64,000 nucleotides of DNA. It comes from Hermodice carunculata. Lineage: Eukaryota; Annelida; Polychaeta; Eunicida; Amphinomidae. A model generated the notes under the pieces. That model had not been told where the DNA came from, made no database searches, and saw nothing but the letters and a program-made list of their open reading frames with translations. Shown in pieces: positions 50,685-59,065 of this stretch (its first letter is position 1; each line of letters begins with the position of its first letter). Location: the NCBI GenBank assembly GCA_964020975.1, contig OZ026619.1, forward strand, positions 98,272,648 through 98,336,647. The letters are read 5' to 3'. The translations under genes were made by a program, and so were the position numbers.

Positions 50685-51086
50685 GTCTGTGTGTGTGTGT
50701 GTGTGTATAAGATTAACACTGAAATGTATTGTACATGCACATGATAATTGGCCATGAACTTCCGCATCAAGTTGGAAACGATATTGAAAGAAACGAGAAC
50801 TAGTTTCGTATGAATCATGTTGACAAGGGTGCCATTTTTCCTCTTTGTTCAATTTGGCGGACACAAGCACAAAATTGTCTACGGTTCATATGGTACGAGT
50901 GCTTGGCCTGATCTGTCAGGCTTCGTGGTTATGATACAAGAATTGATTCTACATGCTCATGCACATAAAACTATTCATCAATATTCTGATTCTTGAGATA
51001 TATTGCTGAAAAAAAAGCTTACCTTTATCAAAGATTACTCCCAGGAGAATGACGAACAATAAGGTTGTTGTCACAGAAGATCTCAT
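28120..51086 (-). CDS. Gene A: two-CUB single-pass membrane protein with PPxY tail (complete)
   Basis: Eight coding exons (51086-51023, 45941-45854, 35811-35687, 34755-34606, 31342-31252, 30486-30371, 29797-29639, 28433-28120) join in frame at GT-AG sites to 1107 bases, 368 residues plus stop. Seen: signal peptide (1-about 21); CUB1 (about 25-142) with Cys 27, 56, 83, 105; CUB2 (about 148-262) with Cys 150, 178, 203, 224; a hydrophobic helix (about 272-292) ending in two Cys and a Lys; a cytosolic tail with PPMY at 360-363. CUB domains are extracellular beta-sandwiches that bind proteins or glycans; PPxY binds WW domains such as those of Nedd4-type ligases. The overall role, surface receptor or adhesion protein, is inferred. 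The start is chosen because the ATG begins a clean signal peptide. No named orthologue recognised. The 1.2-10 kb introns hold many repeats. Confidence 0.85.
29061..29119. repeat. Near-perfect hairpin in gene A intron 7
   Basis: Two 27-base arms (left begins CTCGGAGATAGGCGTGATT) with a single mismatch and a 5-base loop TGTAT. Confidence 0.9.
29639..29797 (-). CDS. Gene A coding exon 7: CUB2 C-terminal half
   Basis: A 159-base exon, acceptor CCTTTGTTTTAG, donor GTGTGT, phase 1 in and out. It encodes [11 protein letters not shown] (fourth Cys), then [14 protein letters not shown] and NGFLLGFKE, an excellent fit to the CUB ending (SG..L.I.F.SD....GF.A.Y). The donor is a weaker GTGTGT, but it is the one that keeps frame with the transmembrane exon. 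Confidence 0.8.
29930..30060 (-). mobile_element. Possible retroposon 3' end
   Basis: The minus strand has CTGCTGATGAGG, then CATCGAAACATTAAG, then a tail with GATAAAGACAATCAC. CTGATGA followed by CGAAAC is a pattern often seen near ends of Penelope-like and other retroposons, and it resembles a hammerhead core. I could not pair all stems. It lies in gene A intron 6. Confidence 0.25.
30371..30486 (-). CDS. Gene A coding exon 6: CUB2 middle
   Basis: A 116-base exon, acceptor TTGATTACAG, donor GTAAAT, phase 2 in and phase 1 out. It encodes NHDQCWKI, the classic CUB C-x-W/hydrophobic pattern, and later [11 protein letters not shown] with the third cysteine. The Asp two residues after that Cys is the position used for calcium in many CUB domains, so CUB2 may bind calcium although CUB1 probably does not. 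Confidence 0.8.
31252..31342 (-). CDS. Gene A coding exon 5: CUB2 N-terminal block
   Basis: Ninety-one bases, acceptor TATGATTTAG, donor GTAAGA, phase 1 in, phase 2 out. The Ser-rich linker SSSSTSC carries the first CUB2 cysteine. The exon ends GWPLYYP, the counterpart of the CUB SPNYP..Y motif. The exon type and phases copy those of exon 2. Confidence 0.8.
32073..32720 (-). pseudogene. Unrecognised degenerate coding block in gene A intron 4
   Basis: The minus strand holds long protein-like stretches in changing frames: [20 protein letters not shown], then [17 protein letters not shown], then [15 protein letters not shown] with [18 protein letters not shown], and a final acidic end ([15 protein letters not shown]) closed by TAA at 32073. 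At least three frame changes, and two stops near the start. No introns seen, so it may be a processed retrocopy or an unidentified transposon protein. I do not recognise the family. Confidence 0.45.
33000..33125 (+). promoter_or_regulatory. Two full CRE palindromes in a short duplication
   Basis: TGACGTCA occurs at 33040-33047 and 33076-33083, each inside CATACTGTCCTAT..GACGTCAGCACA. GC(A/G)GCTTGGTAAG also occurs twice (33001 and 33092). TGACGTCA is the full CREB/ATF site. Intron 4 of gene A; function inferred. Confidence 0.45.
33855..34160 (+). repeat. Tandem repeat, about 152 bp unit, two copies
   Basis: AGGCTGCCATTTGtCCAAAT, then TAGGTCAtgGTGACA and GCCAAATTtGAGCAAAA recur in both copies. 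Confidence 0.75.
34606..34755 (-). CDS. Gene A coding exon 4: CUB1 C-terminal half
   Basis: A 150-base exon, acceptor ATACTTCCAG, donor GTATGT, phase 1 in and out. It encodes LLRKWCG (fourth Cys), then [14 protein letters not shown] and LKITF, the last CUB strands. It is about 59 percent identical by eye (29 of 49 residues) to the same exon in gene B, which has the same length. Confidence 0.85.
34897..34977. repeat. (TA)n microsatellite
   Basis: Pure TA run. Confidence 0.97.
35192..35250. repeat. (TA)n(TG)n microsatellite in gene A intron 3
   Basis: Short TA run continuing into TG. Confidence 0.95.
35687..35811 (-). CDS. Gene A coding exon 3: CUB1 middle
   Basis: A 125-base exon, acceptor TTGATTGCCAG, donor GTAAAT, phase 2 in and phase 1 out. 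It holds the second and third CUB cysteines (DTC, then SSC) and ends YYFELRDG, the CUB pattern in which a beta strand runs into the D-G turn. Gene B has an exon of identical length and phase. CUB1 has Ser-Ser-Tyr after the third Cys, where calcium-binding CUBs usually carry an Asp. Confidence 0.85.
35983..36028. repeat. (TAC)n microsatellite
   Basis: ACT/TAC trinucleotide run. Confidence 0.95.
36545..36625. repeat. Paired G runs
   Basis: A run of 12 G at 36545-36556 and one of 15 G at 36611-36625, 54 bases apart. Confidence 0.9.
36828..37032 (+). mobile_element. LINE endonuclease C-terminal fragment
   Basis: One open frame reads [20 protein letters not shown], then [18 protein letters not shown], matching the conserved end of LINE apurinic endonucleases (S.IDH...., HEGDNLSDH). 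It closes with a stop after PLWYKA. Isolated piece in intron 2 of gene A. Confidence 0.6.
37033..39477. other. Gene A intron 2, nothing recognised
   Basis: No supported feature. A 110-residue plus ORF at 38117-38449 has no domain I know and no splice context. Confidence 0.3.
39478..39675 (+). repeat. Tandem repeat, about 62 bp unit, three copies
   Basis: Units share CACAAATATG, GGATCACAyGTGCT, and ACATCTAnAyGwGTTGTAGATG. It ends directly beside the DIRS fossil. Confidence 0.8.
39687..44810 (+). mobile_element. DIRS-like (tyrosine-recombinase) retroelement fossil
   Basis: A GC-richer block of about 5 kb antisense in gene A intron 2. Parts recognisable in order: a gag-like region (about 40.3-41.6 kb), reverse transcriptase (about 41.9-42.6 kb), RNase H (about 42.8-43.0 kb) and a weaker recombinase-like region (about 43.9-44.5 kb). 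Similar words TGTAATGTTACAC and TGTAACATTACAC stand at the two ends. It is broken, with many breaks throughout, so old. Family placed by the style of its RT and RNase H; end points are estimates. Confidence 0.6.
45205..45445 (+). repeat. tRNA-derived SINE, copy 1
   Basis: Starts near CCGATCTGGGACAACTT and ends ATGGTCACAAGACATAATA. It carries degraded pol III boxes (TTGGAGCAGTCGAC and GCTGTTTCGAGATCC) and lines up along its length with copy 2. Confidence 0.65.
45485..45725 (+). repeat. tRNA-derived SINE, copy 2
   Basis: A-box-like TGGTGCAGTTGG at 45622-45633 matches the consensus in 11 of 12 positions; B-box-like GGTTTGAGACC at 45682-45692 is at tRNA-like spacing. About 240 bases long and tandem with copy 1. 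Confidence 0.75.
45854..45941 (-). CDS. Gene A coding exon 2: CUB1 N-terminal strand block
   Basis: Eighty-eight bases between a pyrimidine-rich acceptor (CTTTTTTAG) and a GTACGT donor; phase 1 in, phase 2 out. It encodes the first CUB cysteine (C27) and the signature [10 protein letters not shown], which matches the CUB consensus SPNYP..Y. The apparent stop just after the Thr codon is not used, because splicing takes place inside that codon. The DIRS fossil and the SINE pair lie in the intron downstream. Confidence 0.8.
46980..47520 (+). mobile_element. LINE RT N-terminal fragment in gene A intron 1
   Basis: The plus strand reads [20 protein letters not shown], then [13 protein letters not shown], matching the FN..F and KA.GPD start of LINE RT. 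Next, in other frames, come [10 protein letters not shown] and [10 protein letters not shown] (NYRPIS, EK.ie). Several frame changes. Confidence 0.6.
47547..48343. mobile_element. Non-autonomous element with short inverted ends
   Basis: The left end ATGCCCCCAC is mirrored by GTAGGGGGCAT at the right. An internal segment with CCAAAGAGACAAA and CACATCTTCAyATATTGAT occurs twice, and near the right end lies a GGACGGACGGACGAA-type stretch. No ORF. Such GGACGGAC..GGGGGCATAA elements are common in marine invertebrates. Confidence 0.5.
48344..49214. other. Gene A intron 1, mostly nothing recognised
   Basis: Contains a CAA microsatellite (48826-48867) and short A runs only. Confidence 0.35.
49215..49418. 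repeat. (AAAT)n microsatellite with an internal duplication
   Basis: AAAT/GATA tetranucleotides, with TTAATGACTGCATAAGTAAG present twice within it. Confidence 0.9.
49745..50340 (+). repeat. Dispersed repeat R, copy 2, with attached second repeat
   Basis: CATGACCCATATTCACAAAT, CAATGAGAGCAAAG and GGTTTTAAACCGGTC are as in copy 1. From about 50215 it continues into a sequence (AGTACCAGGAATCATTG) also present at 21.36 kb. Confidence 0.65.
50565..50710. repeat. TA-rich and TG microsatellite
   Basis: Mixed TA/CA then TA then TG runs just downstream of gene A exon 1, in intron 1. Confidence 0.95.
51023..51086 (-). CDS. Gene A coding exon 1: signal peptide
   Basis: Sixty-four bases from ATG to a GGTAAGC donor, leaving in phase 1. 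It encodes 21 residues plus the first base of a Gly codon: M-R-S-S, then Thr residues, then a hydrophobic core [11 protein letters not shown], a typical signal peptide. An acceptor-like TTTAG lies 18 bases upstream (exon would begin at 51104), so the mature exon probably also carries 18 bases of 5' UTR. Confidence 0.8.
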
Positions 51087-51104
51087 TGCACTCACGACGG
51101 AATT

Positions 51105-51687
51105 CTAAATTATAGATAAAAAGAATGACGAAGCTGTTAATCTGTTACAAGAGAATAATACACACAGTCTAATATTATATTCTGACTATTCCAGCCATAT
51201 TTCAATTTATTATTTTCTTGTGGTTCAAGCTTCGTATCCAAGAGTAGAATTATTACGATCGACAACTGGTGTGTTTGATACGGCTTTTATTCCCATATGC
51301 AATATTAAAATCATTAACTTGGGAACTAGAAAAAAATATTTTACCCTTTTCTATTTAAAATGACGGCTAGTGTACCATGTTCACCTGTCCATCATTCCAT
51401 CTGATGACGGTGCACAATAAACTGTCAATTTCACGTGGACATAATGTCTACTACTTTGGACTGTATTCTATTGTAGCCTAATCTCATTGCTACTTTCTTT
51501 ATTTCCATATTTTGCTATGTTATACAACTGCTAAAGAGAAGAACATTTTCAGGAATAATTTTCCTATATTTGCGCCCCGGTGGTCATGTGTATGTCTCCA
51601 CATTTTTATGTCCATTTGGGATGTCACTTGCTGAGATTGTTAGCTTTGAACCAAATTCATTTTTGTTTGTGTTAACTGGCAATATGA
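51105..51687. other. Immediate upstream region of gene A
   Basis: Begins with the likely 3' splice site for a non-coding first exon. I could not identify that exon or a promoter. Confidence 0.35.
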
Positions 51688-51826
51688 GGCCATGTGGGAC
51701 CGAGTAAACAGCTTTCTTACCATGCGGGTCATGTGGGACCGAGTAAACAGCCTTCTTACCATGCTGGCCATGTGGGACCGAGTAAACAGCTTCCCTGGCA
51801 TGCCGGCAATGTGATACCGAGTCTGA
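51688..51826 (-). repeat. Minisatellite, 39-bp unit, open on the minus strand
   Basis: About three and a half units around CATGTGGGACCGAGTAAACA. In the minus frame they read as 13-residue repeats of the type GKKAVYSVPHDPH. It lies about 600 bases upstream of the gene A start codon. Confidence 0.8.
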
Positions 51827-54459
51827 CGGCACCTTAAAAATCTTCTGACGGAGATGCTTGTCAGTTTACTGGTCGCACTTAAGTAGAGAGATTGTGTTAA
51901 CAATCATAAATCAACAACAACACAAAAAGAAATCAAATGAAATTAAGTGGAGGGAGTAGGATGAATGGGATGGGAAAAGATGGGATAGGATAAAGTTTAT
52001 CTATCGGTCATTGTCGGTCGTTTTTACCGGAGGAGGTCTGTTGTATCAACTTTGAATGACAGACGCAACCAAACGAACACGATGTCCATCAATACACTCT
52101 TAGACAATTTTTCATATTTTCCAAATTATGTTTAATTTTTTTTTGTATATTTACTACACACTATGTAACAACAGATAATGCACACAAGAACAGAGCCACA
52201 AACTACAGCTGATTGCACTTCTTACTTTGAACTTCACCACTGTAACCTCAATATCAGTGTAAAAGTACCTATGGTAAAACATACCTTCACTCAACAAATT
52301 CTTGACCACGGCGTTTTGTGATAGATATTGAAGTGATCGTTAGATTTTGGACACGAACAAAACTTCTTAATCCATTCTCCTATACTTCACGCGTGTGGCA
52401 CCCCCTTATGAATTTTACAGTCTGTACTTGGTTGTGTGTGGCTTGAATATCTTCTCCTCTCTTGTTTGTGACACTTTTTTATATTTCTTTCTTAGAATAT
52501 CGATCAAAGTGCAGTGAAAAAGGAGGTCAGAATGGTAACTAATGGCAACATATAAACACTGAAATGAAAGTAGCGCTGTCATGGCCAATATTTTGTTTGA
52601 TTAAAATCGCGAAAGCGATGCATGAATGCACTTCCGCAAGTCATGACTCAGTGAATAAGGACACCAATCACCAGAATGTGGACCAAGAGTGCTGCCGTAT
52701 AAAGAGGAATGGGAGGCGACGGGGGGGGGGGGGTCCGTATAAAATTATCTGGAGTGCTGGGACCACAACTGCTGCTACAAGAACTGCTACTCTTACTACT
52801 ACTACTTTCACCAGTATTGCTAACACTATTGTTGTTACTTTTTTCATGACAATCACAACTGGCTTGATGTGTTGTTTTTGCGCGTTTTGTATGGTCAGTA
52901 AAAAAAAAACGGCAAGGGCAGAGCCAAGTGGTGCGTTAAGTGAACTAAGCCAAGTGATGCCTTAAGTGCAGTGAACCAAGTGATATGTTCAATGCACTGG
53001 GCGGAGTTATTCAAATAGGCCAGGCATCACAAAAACCGTTTAATCTTGGCTATGTGAAATTCATCATTTAACGCCAAACGTATTGTATTATTGTCAAAAC
53101 CTGAAAGTAGTACAAAATTGTATGACTTTAAAAGGGGTTACTTGTTATATCCATGCCTTTTTGTGCGGGATACGTCGCAATTCCAGTAAAACTCGGGAAC
53201 CCAAAAGCTCCATAAGCAATCCTATCAAACTCGCGTTGTATGTTGCATTTGTAGATTTTTATTATTTATGCATATTGACGATTACCCCATTGACAGCGGG
53301 GGTGCTCTGTACCGTTGCAGAGAAGAGGCGCATTCGCAATATCCAAATATCCATAATGTGAGTGCTTTTCGACGAAGATTGGCTTGATCTGTCATGCTAT
53401 AACTCACTGGAAACTTCTTCTCTGACACCAGTTTTACCATTTCGCTGATCATAATCAGACAGACATAATCATGGTTTGATCCCGTAGGTTCGCTGAACAA
53501 CAGCTCACACAGTCGGCTGTTTTCGTGCTACGTCCTGTGCTGGCGTAATGTGCCCGACTGCTTGGATCCAGGGCTGTTTGTATCCATAGAACGAGAGGCC
53601 CATGGGCACGATGGTCTGCTGACCTGTTTGGAAAACAATGAGGCAAAAAGAATATAACCTTTGCCAGTAACGCAGATAGAGACACTAGTTCAAATGTCAT
53701 CTATAGTTCCAATTTAAACTCCTATGTATAGGCTGACTATGAGTAGTTTCCAATGAGGTTTGTTACATGAAGATATGTTGCTCCATTTCAATTTTTCGTT
53801 ATTTTAAAGACAGCAAAACGGATTATACTGTCAAGCAAAGCTTGTCTTAATTTCGATTTTTGCTTCCTCAATAATGCAAACTAAGTTTTATAAAAATCCA
53901 CCATGAATTTAAGACGCTATATAGACTGTTCACACAATTTTCACATCTTGACTCCTACATTACATAATAGTGTGGGTCACGTCACCAACATTGAACATAA
54001 CTAACATCGTCATAGCCTTGGCTACGTCCTGAGAGTAATATGGGACTAACTTTAAAGCTGAACATCACTGGCTAGTTACCTCCTCTATGGACATCATTGG
54101 AAAATTACCATTTTTAACTTTACAGTGCCAGTGACCGGGGACAGAAGGGTCAAGGTCATCCATATTATATATAATATTTTCGCAGGCTATGATCAATGTC
54201 ATGGTGTAATTTTGGCCGATGGAGCAAATTATTTGTCGAGATTGATATTTTTTTTATCTCTTTCAACAAATTTTGGGCCGTAACTTCTGTCGAAATAGTG
54301 ATAACGCCACTGGAGTGCTGAAAATTGAAAGCGGTTAACTTGAAAACTCTGGACTGTATAGCGTCCACAAACTAAACTTATTCGACGGACAGACGGGCTT
54401 ACACACATGAGTGATGGAATGAGCTACATTTATATGAGACCTTCGGTCAGCAGAGCTAA
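51827..54459. other. Upstream intergenic, nothing secure
   Basis: A 133-residue plus ORF (52564-52965) includes a Thr-rich stretch and one possible membrane helix but has no support. A minus-strand exon-like piece at 53505-53623 was rejected. Confidence 0.3.
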
Positions 54460-55135
54460 AATGCACGGGTCAGCAACTGTCGATATCGAAACCAAAAGGG
54501 CAATGGACCGCCACTTTCTGTATTCACACAAGACTCCATAGACCGGCGACTGTCTGTATCAATAAAAATGCATGGGACTGATACTGTCTGTATCGATAGA
54601 AATAGTGTTTGGATTAGCGACTGCTTATCCATTGAAAATGCACGGACCAGCCACTGTCTGTATCAATGGAAAAATGCACGATTCCTGACTATCTGTGTCT
54701 GTGTAGACAGACATAGGTAGATCGGTGTCTTTATCCTGAGACTTGCGCTGTGTCAGCCAGAAATAGTTGATAATACAAACTGGAGGATAAAATTGTCCAT
54801 ATCCAACTGGTTCTAATGTAAAAGGTCATGATACCCTGTTTCACTCGGGTGCTTCTGTGGTGTAACCATTGGAAACAGACAGGGAACCAGTTACTGGTTA
54901 GAAGTAAAACCAGCCGCGTGGCTGCTGACTCGTATGCTCTACTTGGCTGGTATCACTATTGTATCCATAGAAAAAAACATGATTTATGATTGTCTGTGCC
55001 TGCAGAGAAAGATATGGCACTATCAGTGTCTGTATCCATAGAAAAATGCAAGACCCTTGACTATCTGTATGTTCAGAAAAAGGTATGGGACCAGCAGTGT
55101 CTGTATCCATAGAAATATGCCCTCATGTCTGTTTC
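54460..55135. repeat. Degenerate minisatellite, TGTCTGTATC-based
   Basis: About ten loose units containing ACTGTCTGTATCmATrGAAA and ATGCAyGGGACCAGC, about 45-60 bases apart. Confidence 0.65.
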
Positions 55136-55399
55136 TAGCAATGTTTCGGGTATTTCCTATAATTTAAATAATAATATATTTACTGAATCTACCTCTTTAC
55201 AACCGCAGGCAGGGTAGAACCAACGTTGGGTCAGTTACAAAACACGCAATTATACATATAAAACATCATAAGGGTAAAATGAACAGAAATGTGCATGTAG
55301 CTACAATGAAGAAATATAAAAACAGAGATACAAGGTAATGCATACCATACACAATATCAGGTCCGACCACGTGCTTCATCGTTTAGTGTATTGCGCCTA

Positions 55400-56290
55400 G
55401 CTCACCACGCCTCTAACAAGAACTGCTTGTAAACAGTCCCAAACATAAAACCGAAGGTGTTTCCATGTGTGAATGCTTGATCGCCCAGCAACTAGCAGAG
55501 TTTTGCAACAAGAGAGGAGCTGATGAAAGAGAGCCGGACGTGTTCATCATTAATTTATTTCAATTTTCTTTCCAATAAGGCAGTATACTTTAATCTTGTA
55601 TTATTTGTTTTAGGACATACGAAAAGGAAATGCAATAAATCTTCTTTCCCTTCTTAACATAAGCTATGTATTTCATTTGTCATTTCCCAGTTAGCCGTTT
55701 TTTCGTTAATACCTAAATATCCAACCCTGGGTAAGATTTAACCTAGTTCCATTGAAATTAATGATATCAAACATGTATTTTTGACCAAAAGTGGAACACT
55801 TCATTAACTGATACCAATATAACGAAGATTTTTAATCAATGTCTTGAAAGAATTCCATCTTATAACTCTCTAAACTTGACTTTGGTATGGCTCCAACCAG
55901 GAGTGTCGTTGCCTCGAAAAGGCCCGATCTAGACCAACATTTAGGAGAATTTGATGCTTTGCCCGAAAGTAACATTATGGCAAATTTTAAAGCATCCTCC
56001 AAATAGAAATCGTGAAGCGCCTAGCAAATCATATTTCAGTCGGTGGTAGAACTTAATACGAATGCGGTCCAAGATTAATTTGATTGGGAGCCATTCAAGT
56101 ACTCCCACTGTTGCTGTAAGTGCAGGGGAACTTTTTACACTCATTACTGCTTTTGCTATAGTGTATTGAATAGAACTGATAATTGTTTTACTTTCTGCAG
56201 TGTGATTTAGCTAGACAGCAGAACCGTCGGTGAGGGTAGGTAGTATGACGCTTTTCCATATGCTGTTCCCGAACGAGACTCTTGTAACAT
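55400..56290 (-). mobile_element. LINE C-terminal fragment (second LINE lineage)
   Basis: The minus strand reads ATVGVLEWLPIKLILDRIRI, then KFYHRLKYD, and in other frames ILLNVGLDRAFSRQ, WLEPYQS and WNSFKTLIKNL. This resembles the long C-terminal region of LINEs with G.LPL....R..K(Y/F)..RL. Several frame changes. Confidence 0.5.
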
Positions 56291-57284
56291 TTTTATGTCT
56301 TTTTAAAATACTACAAAGATATGCACGTGAGCGTCCAGCCTTTAGCTTAAGTAATGTCTTGAATTTGTTTGCTATGGCGTATTAAAGAAATCTGATAATT
56401 GGTTTACTTTCTCATTATGTCGTAATTAAGGTTTTGAACCTTTGTAGCACATTTACGTTTCATCCTCAGCCGCAGGGACCACAGGTTGACGACAAATTCA
56501 GATTACATCAAGGTATTATAGCTTACTCGTGTATGTACGTATCATATTGCCATTACCAATCTCTCTCTCGTCACACGTCGGTAATAGGTCACATCATGTT
56601 ATCGGAACTTACTCCTGTGTGTACGTATAATAACTCGTATCTCTTGTCACACATCCATGACAGGTTATATCCAAGGTATTGGATCTTACTTGCTTTTACT
56701 TGCATATAGATGTATGCAGTAATTTAAAAAAAAAAAAAAGTCGACAAAAATTGTTTCATTAAGGGGTATTGTAGATTATTTGTGGAAAGCCAAACGTGTG
56801 TGTTACTGACCGAACAAGCTGCGGACAAGGCCTTTTTTTTGTTGGTATATTATTGTGTAAATACTGTAAACTTCACAAATATTTCGCAGACAGTGTAGTT
56901 TCTGTTTGCGAAAAATGGTTATTTTATCTGTGTATATAGTTCATTCTAAAAAATCTCTTAAAACACTTACTTGATGGGCAAAAGACAGGCGTCATGGAAC
57001 GGGAATGCTAGCATGTTCCGAAAAGTTTCATTCGGCCTTATACAAGCAACCATTGCTTCATTTAATGTTGAAATTGTTAAAGTAAAGTCAAAATCCACCT
57101 TAACATAAGAATCAAACAGAAAAAAAAGAAAAGAAAAACAGAAAGCGTGTTATGGGAAAATTACTGTAAAATTAGGTATAAAGAACGGTTTTGATGCAAA
57201 ACCGCATTACACGTTGTCAGTATGCCAACAAGATCAGAGTCATGCGCCCTCTGAGGTATATCAAATAATAGGTAGCAGTGAATA

Positions 57285-57285
<1 letters not shown>
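56291..57285. other. Intergenic, nothing recognised
   Basis: No supported feature apart from a weak 100-bp repetition around CTTACTCsTGTrTGTACGTAT at 56520-56640. Confidence 0.35.

Positions 57286-57363
<78 letters not shown>
57286..57363. repeat. (TA)n microsatellite
   Basis: Pure TA run. Confidence 0.97.
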
Positions 57364-57367
<4 letters not shown>

Positions 57368-58298
57368 GAACAAGTTGCATGCATACACATGGGGAAAGGT
57401 GCTGCAAAATCCACTTCAAACAATTAAGAGTAGTAATTCAACTGTATTTTTTATTGCTGTAACGGGAAATCAGAGACATCAAGCCACAGCTGTCCATTTT
57501 GTTATTGGTATTCAGTGATTTACAGTTGCTCCATGTCGTTTTAATGCTTAGGTTGCCTCCTGCAATATCTTCTGTCAAGAAAATACTATTTTCCCTGTTC
57601 CGGCACACACAGTCATGTCCAATTCACCCCTACTATCGTTTTATTTTCATATATAAATTACATTAAACATTACGTTCATCCCGCATTGTCCTGTCATTTT
57701 CAAATATAAAATACATTAAAACATTACATGGTCTTCATTCCCTACTGTCCTGTTATATCCATATATGAAGCAGCGGTCTACGACAGTTATACGTTTGCCT
57801 GATTGTACTTAACATTGTGTGAAGAAAAACTATGTTTTTTTCTCAAATGTCACAAACCTGACATATTACATTGAAACAGTGACTCAGGGTTGGCAGTGAC
57901 TCAGGGTTGGCAGCTTACTTATTTGGAGACTTTCAAAGTGAGGAGTATGTGTCATCATGGAGTTTGTTTCACATTTCTGGTGCAGGATATCCATTATTGC
58001 AGCACTTGTTAGGGGTTCCCTTGGTTTGTACAGCTGGTCTAGCCGCAACTGTTTTTACAATCACTGGGTCTGAAAATAAAGGGTATATACTGGTTTTATG
58101 GGTAAGTCAAATTGTTCATATCTGAACCTGTACTATACAAATTTAGTAATTATATTTTGTTTGACAAGTATTCTTCTTTCATAATGACGCTCTAAGAAAA
58201 ACCTCACGTATTTAACTAATTCATCATTTGCCACGATCATATTTATTCATTATTATGTGGGTTGTCTTTGCTGAATATTTAGCTTAGATAAGGGGCCG
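57364..58298. other. Intergenic, one exon-like piece
   Basis: The only point of note is the minus-strand terminal-exon candidate at 57969-58069, described under findings. Confidence 0.3.
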
Positions 58299-58345
58299 CT
58301 ACTCAGAGACATGTATGGGTAGGCTCCAAAACATGTTCTGAGTAG
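58299..58345. repeat. Imperfect hairpin
   Basis: CTACTCAGAGACATGT pairs with ACATGTTCTGAGTAG (one bulged base) across a 16-base loop. Confidence 0.75.
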
Positions 58346-58489
58346 TAACCCACTGAAGACCCTTTAATTAATTGGGGCTAATACAGCCTATGTCAAAATT
58401 CTACAGAAGAATGTGTGCAATATGGACGGTAGTACTTCCATATGTATATACGTCAGACAGTGACAGGATAGTTTACGGCGAGTAATTAG

Positions 58490-59065
58490 TAGAGAAAAAA
58501 ATGAGACATATTTATAAATTCCAAACCCAACAATGATAGCAAAGAGATTCCAGAGTTACTTAAGCATCAACATTCATCTTCCAATACGAATGTGAACAAA
58601 CAAATTTCAGTCTTGACTTGAGACAATCAGTCTCCCATAAAAGGCAACTGGTGGTTTTAATCTGGTCCTCTCAACCTTTGAAATATTCTTCATTAACTAT
58701 AGAATTTAGTTTTTCCAAAATGTATAGGCCTAACCACTCAAAACCCAAATTTTATTAGCTCTGCCAAAAATGAAAAGAGACCTGTAAGGCCTATCACTTT
58801 TTACTTGTCCTGACTTGTCAGTCAGCTGAGGTTACAGCAAAGGTAGAAAGTAGGCCTACCTCGTTTTGGGGATTTTTATGAATCTGGAACATTATACGCA
58901 CACTCTGCCTCCATTATAATTATGAGTTGGAGAACACAACCAACAGCACAACATAGCCAATGAAATATTTATCGAATAGTACAGAAATATATGAGCTATA
59001 TTCATAAATTCCAAACCCAACAATGACAGCAAAGATATTCCAGAGTTATCCAAGGATCAACATTC
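58490..59065 (+). repeat. Dispersed repeat R, copy 3 (unit plus partial second)
   Basis: It contains CAACAATGATAGCAAAG, TTCCAATACGAATGTGAA, AGGCCTAACCACTCAAAACC and TATGAATCTGGAAC. A second start at about 58985 (TATTCATAAATTCCAAACC) stops near 59065. Confidence 0.7.

Noticed and set aside
53505-53623. Minus-strand exon-like piece with an acceptor and 38 codons (GLSFYGYKQPWIQ)
   Set aside because: The GTATCCATAGAA core matches the nearby minisatellite at 54.5-55.1 kb, so the frame is probably repeat-derived.
54460-55135. Possible CRISPR-like or regularly spaced repeat
   Set aside because: Units are degenerate and irregularly spaced, in an obviously eukaryotic context; it is a minisatellite.
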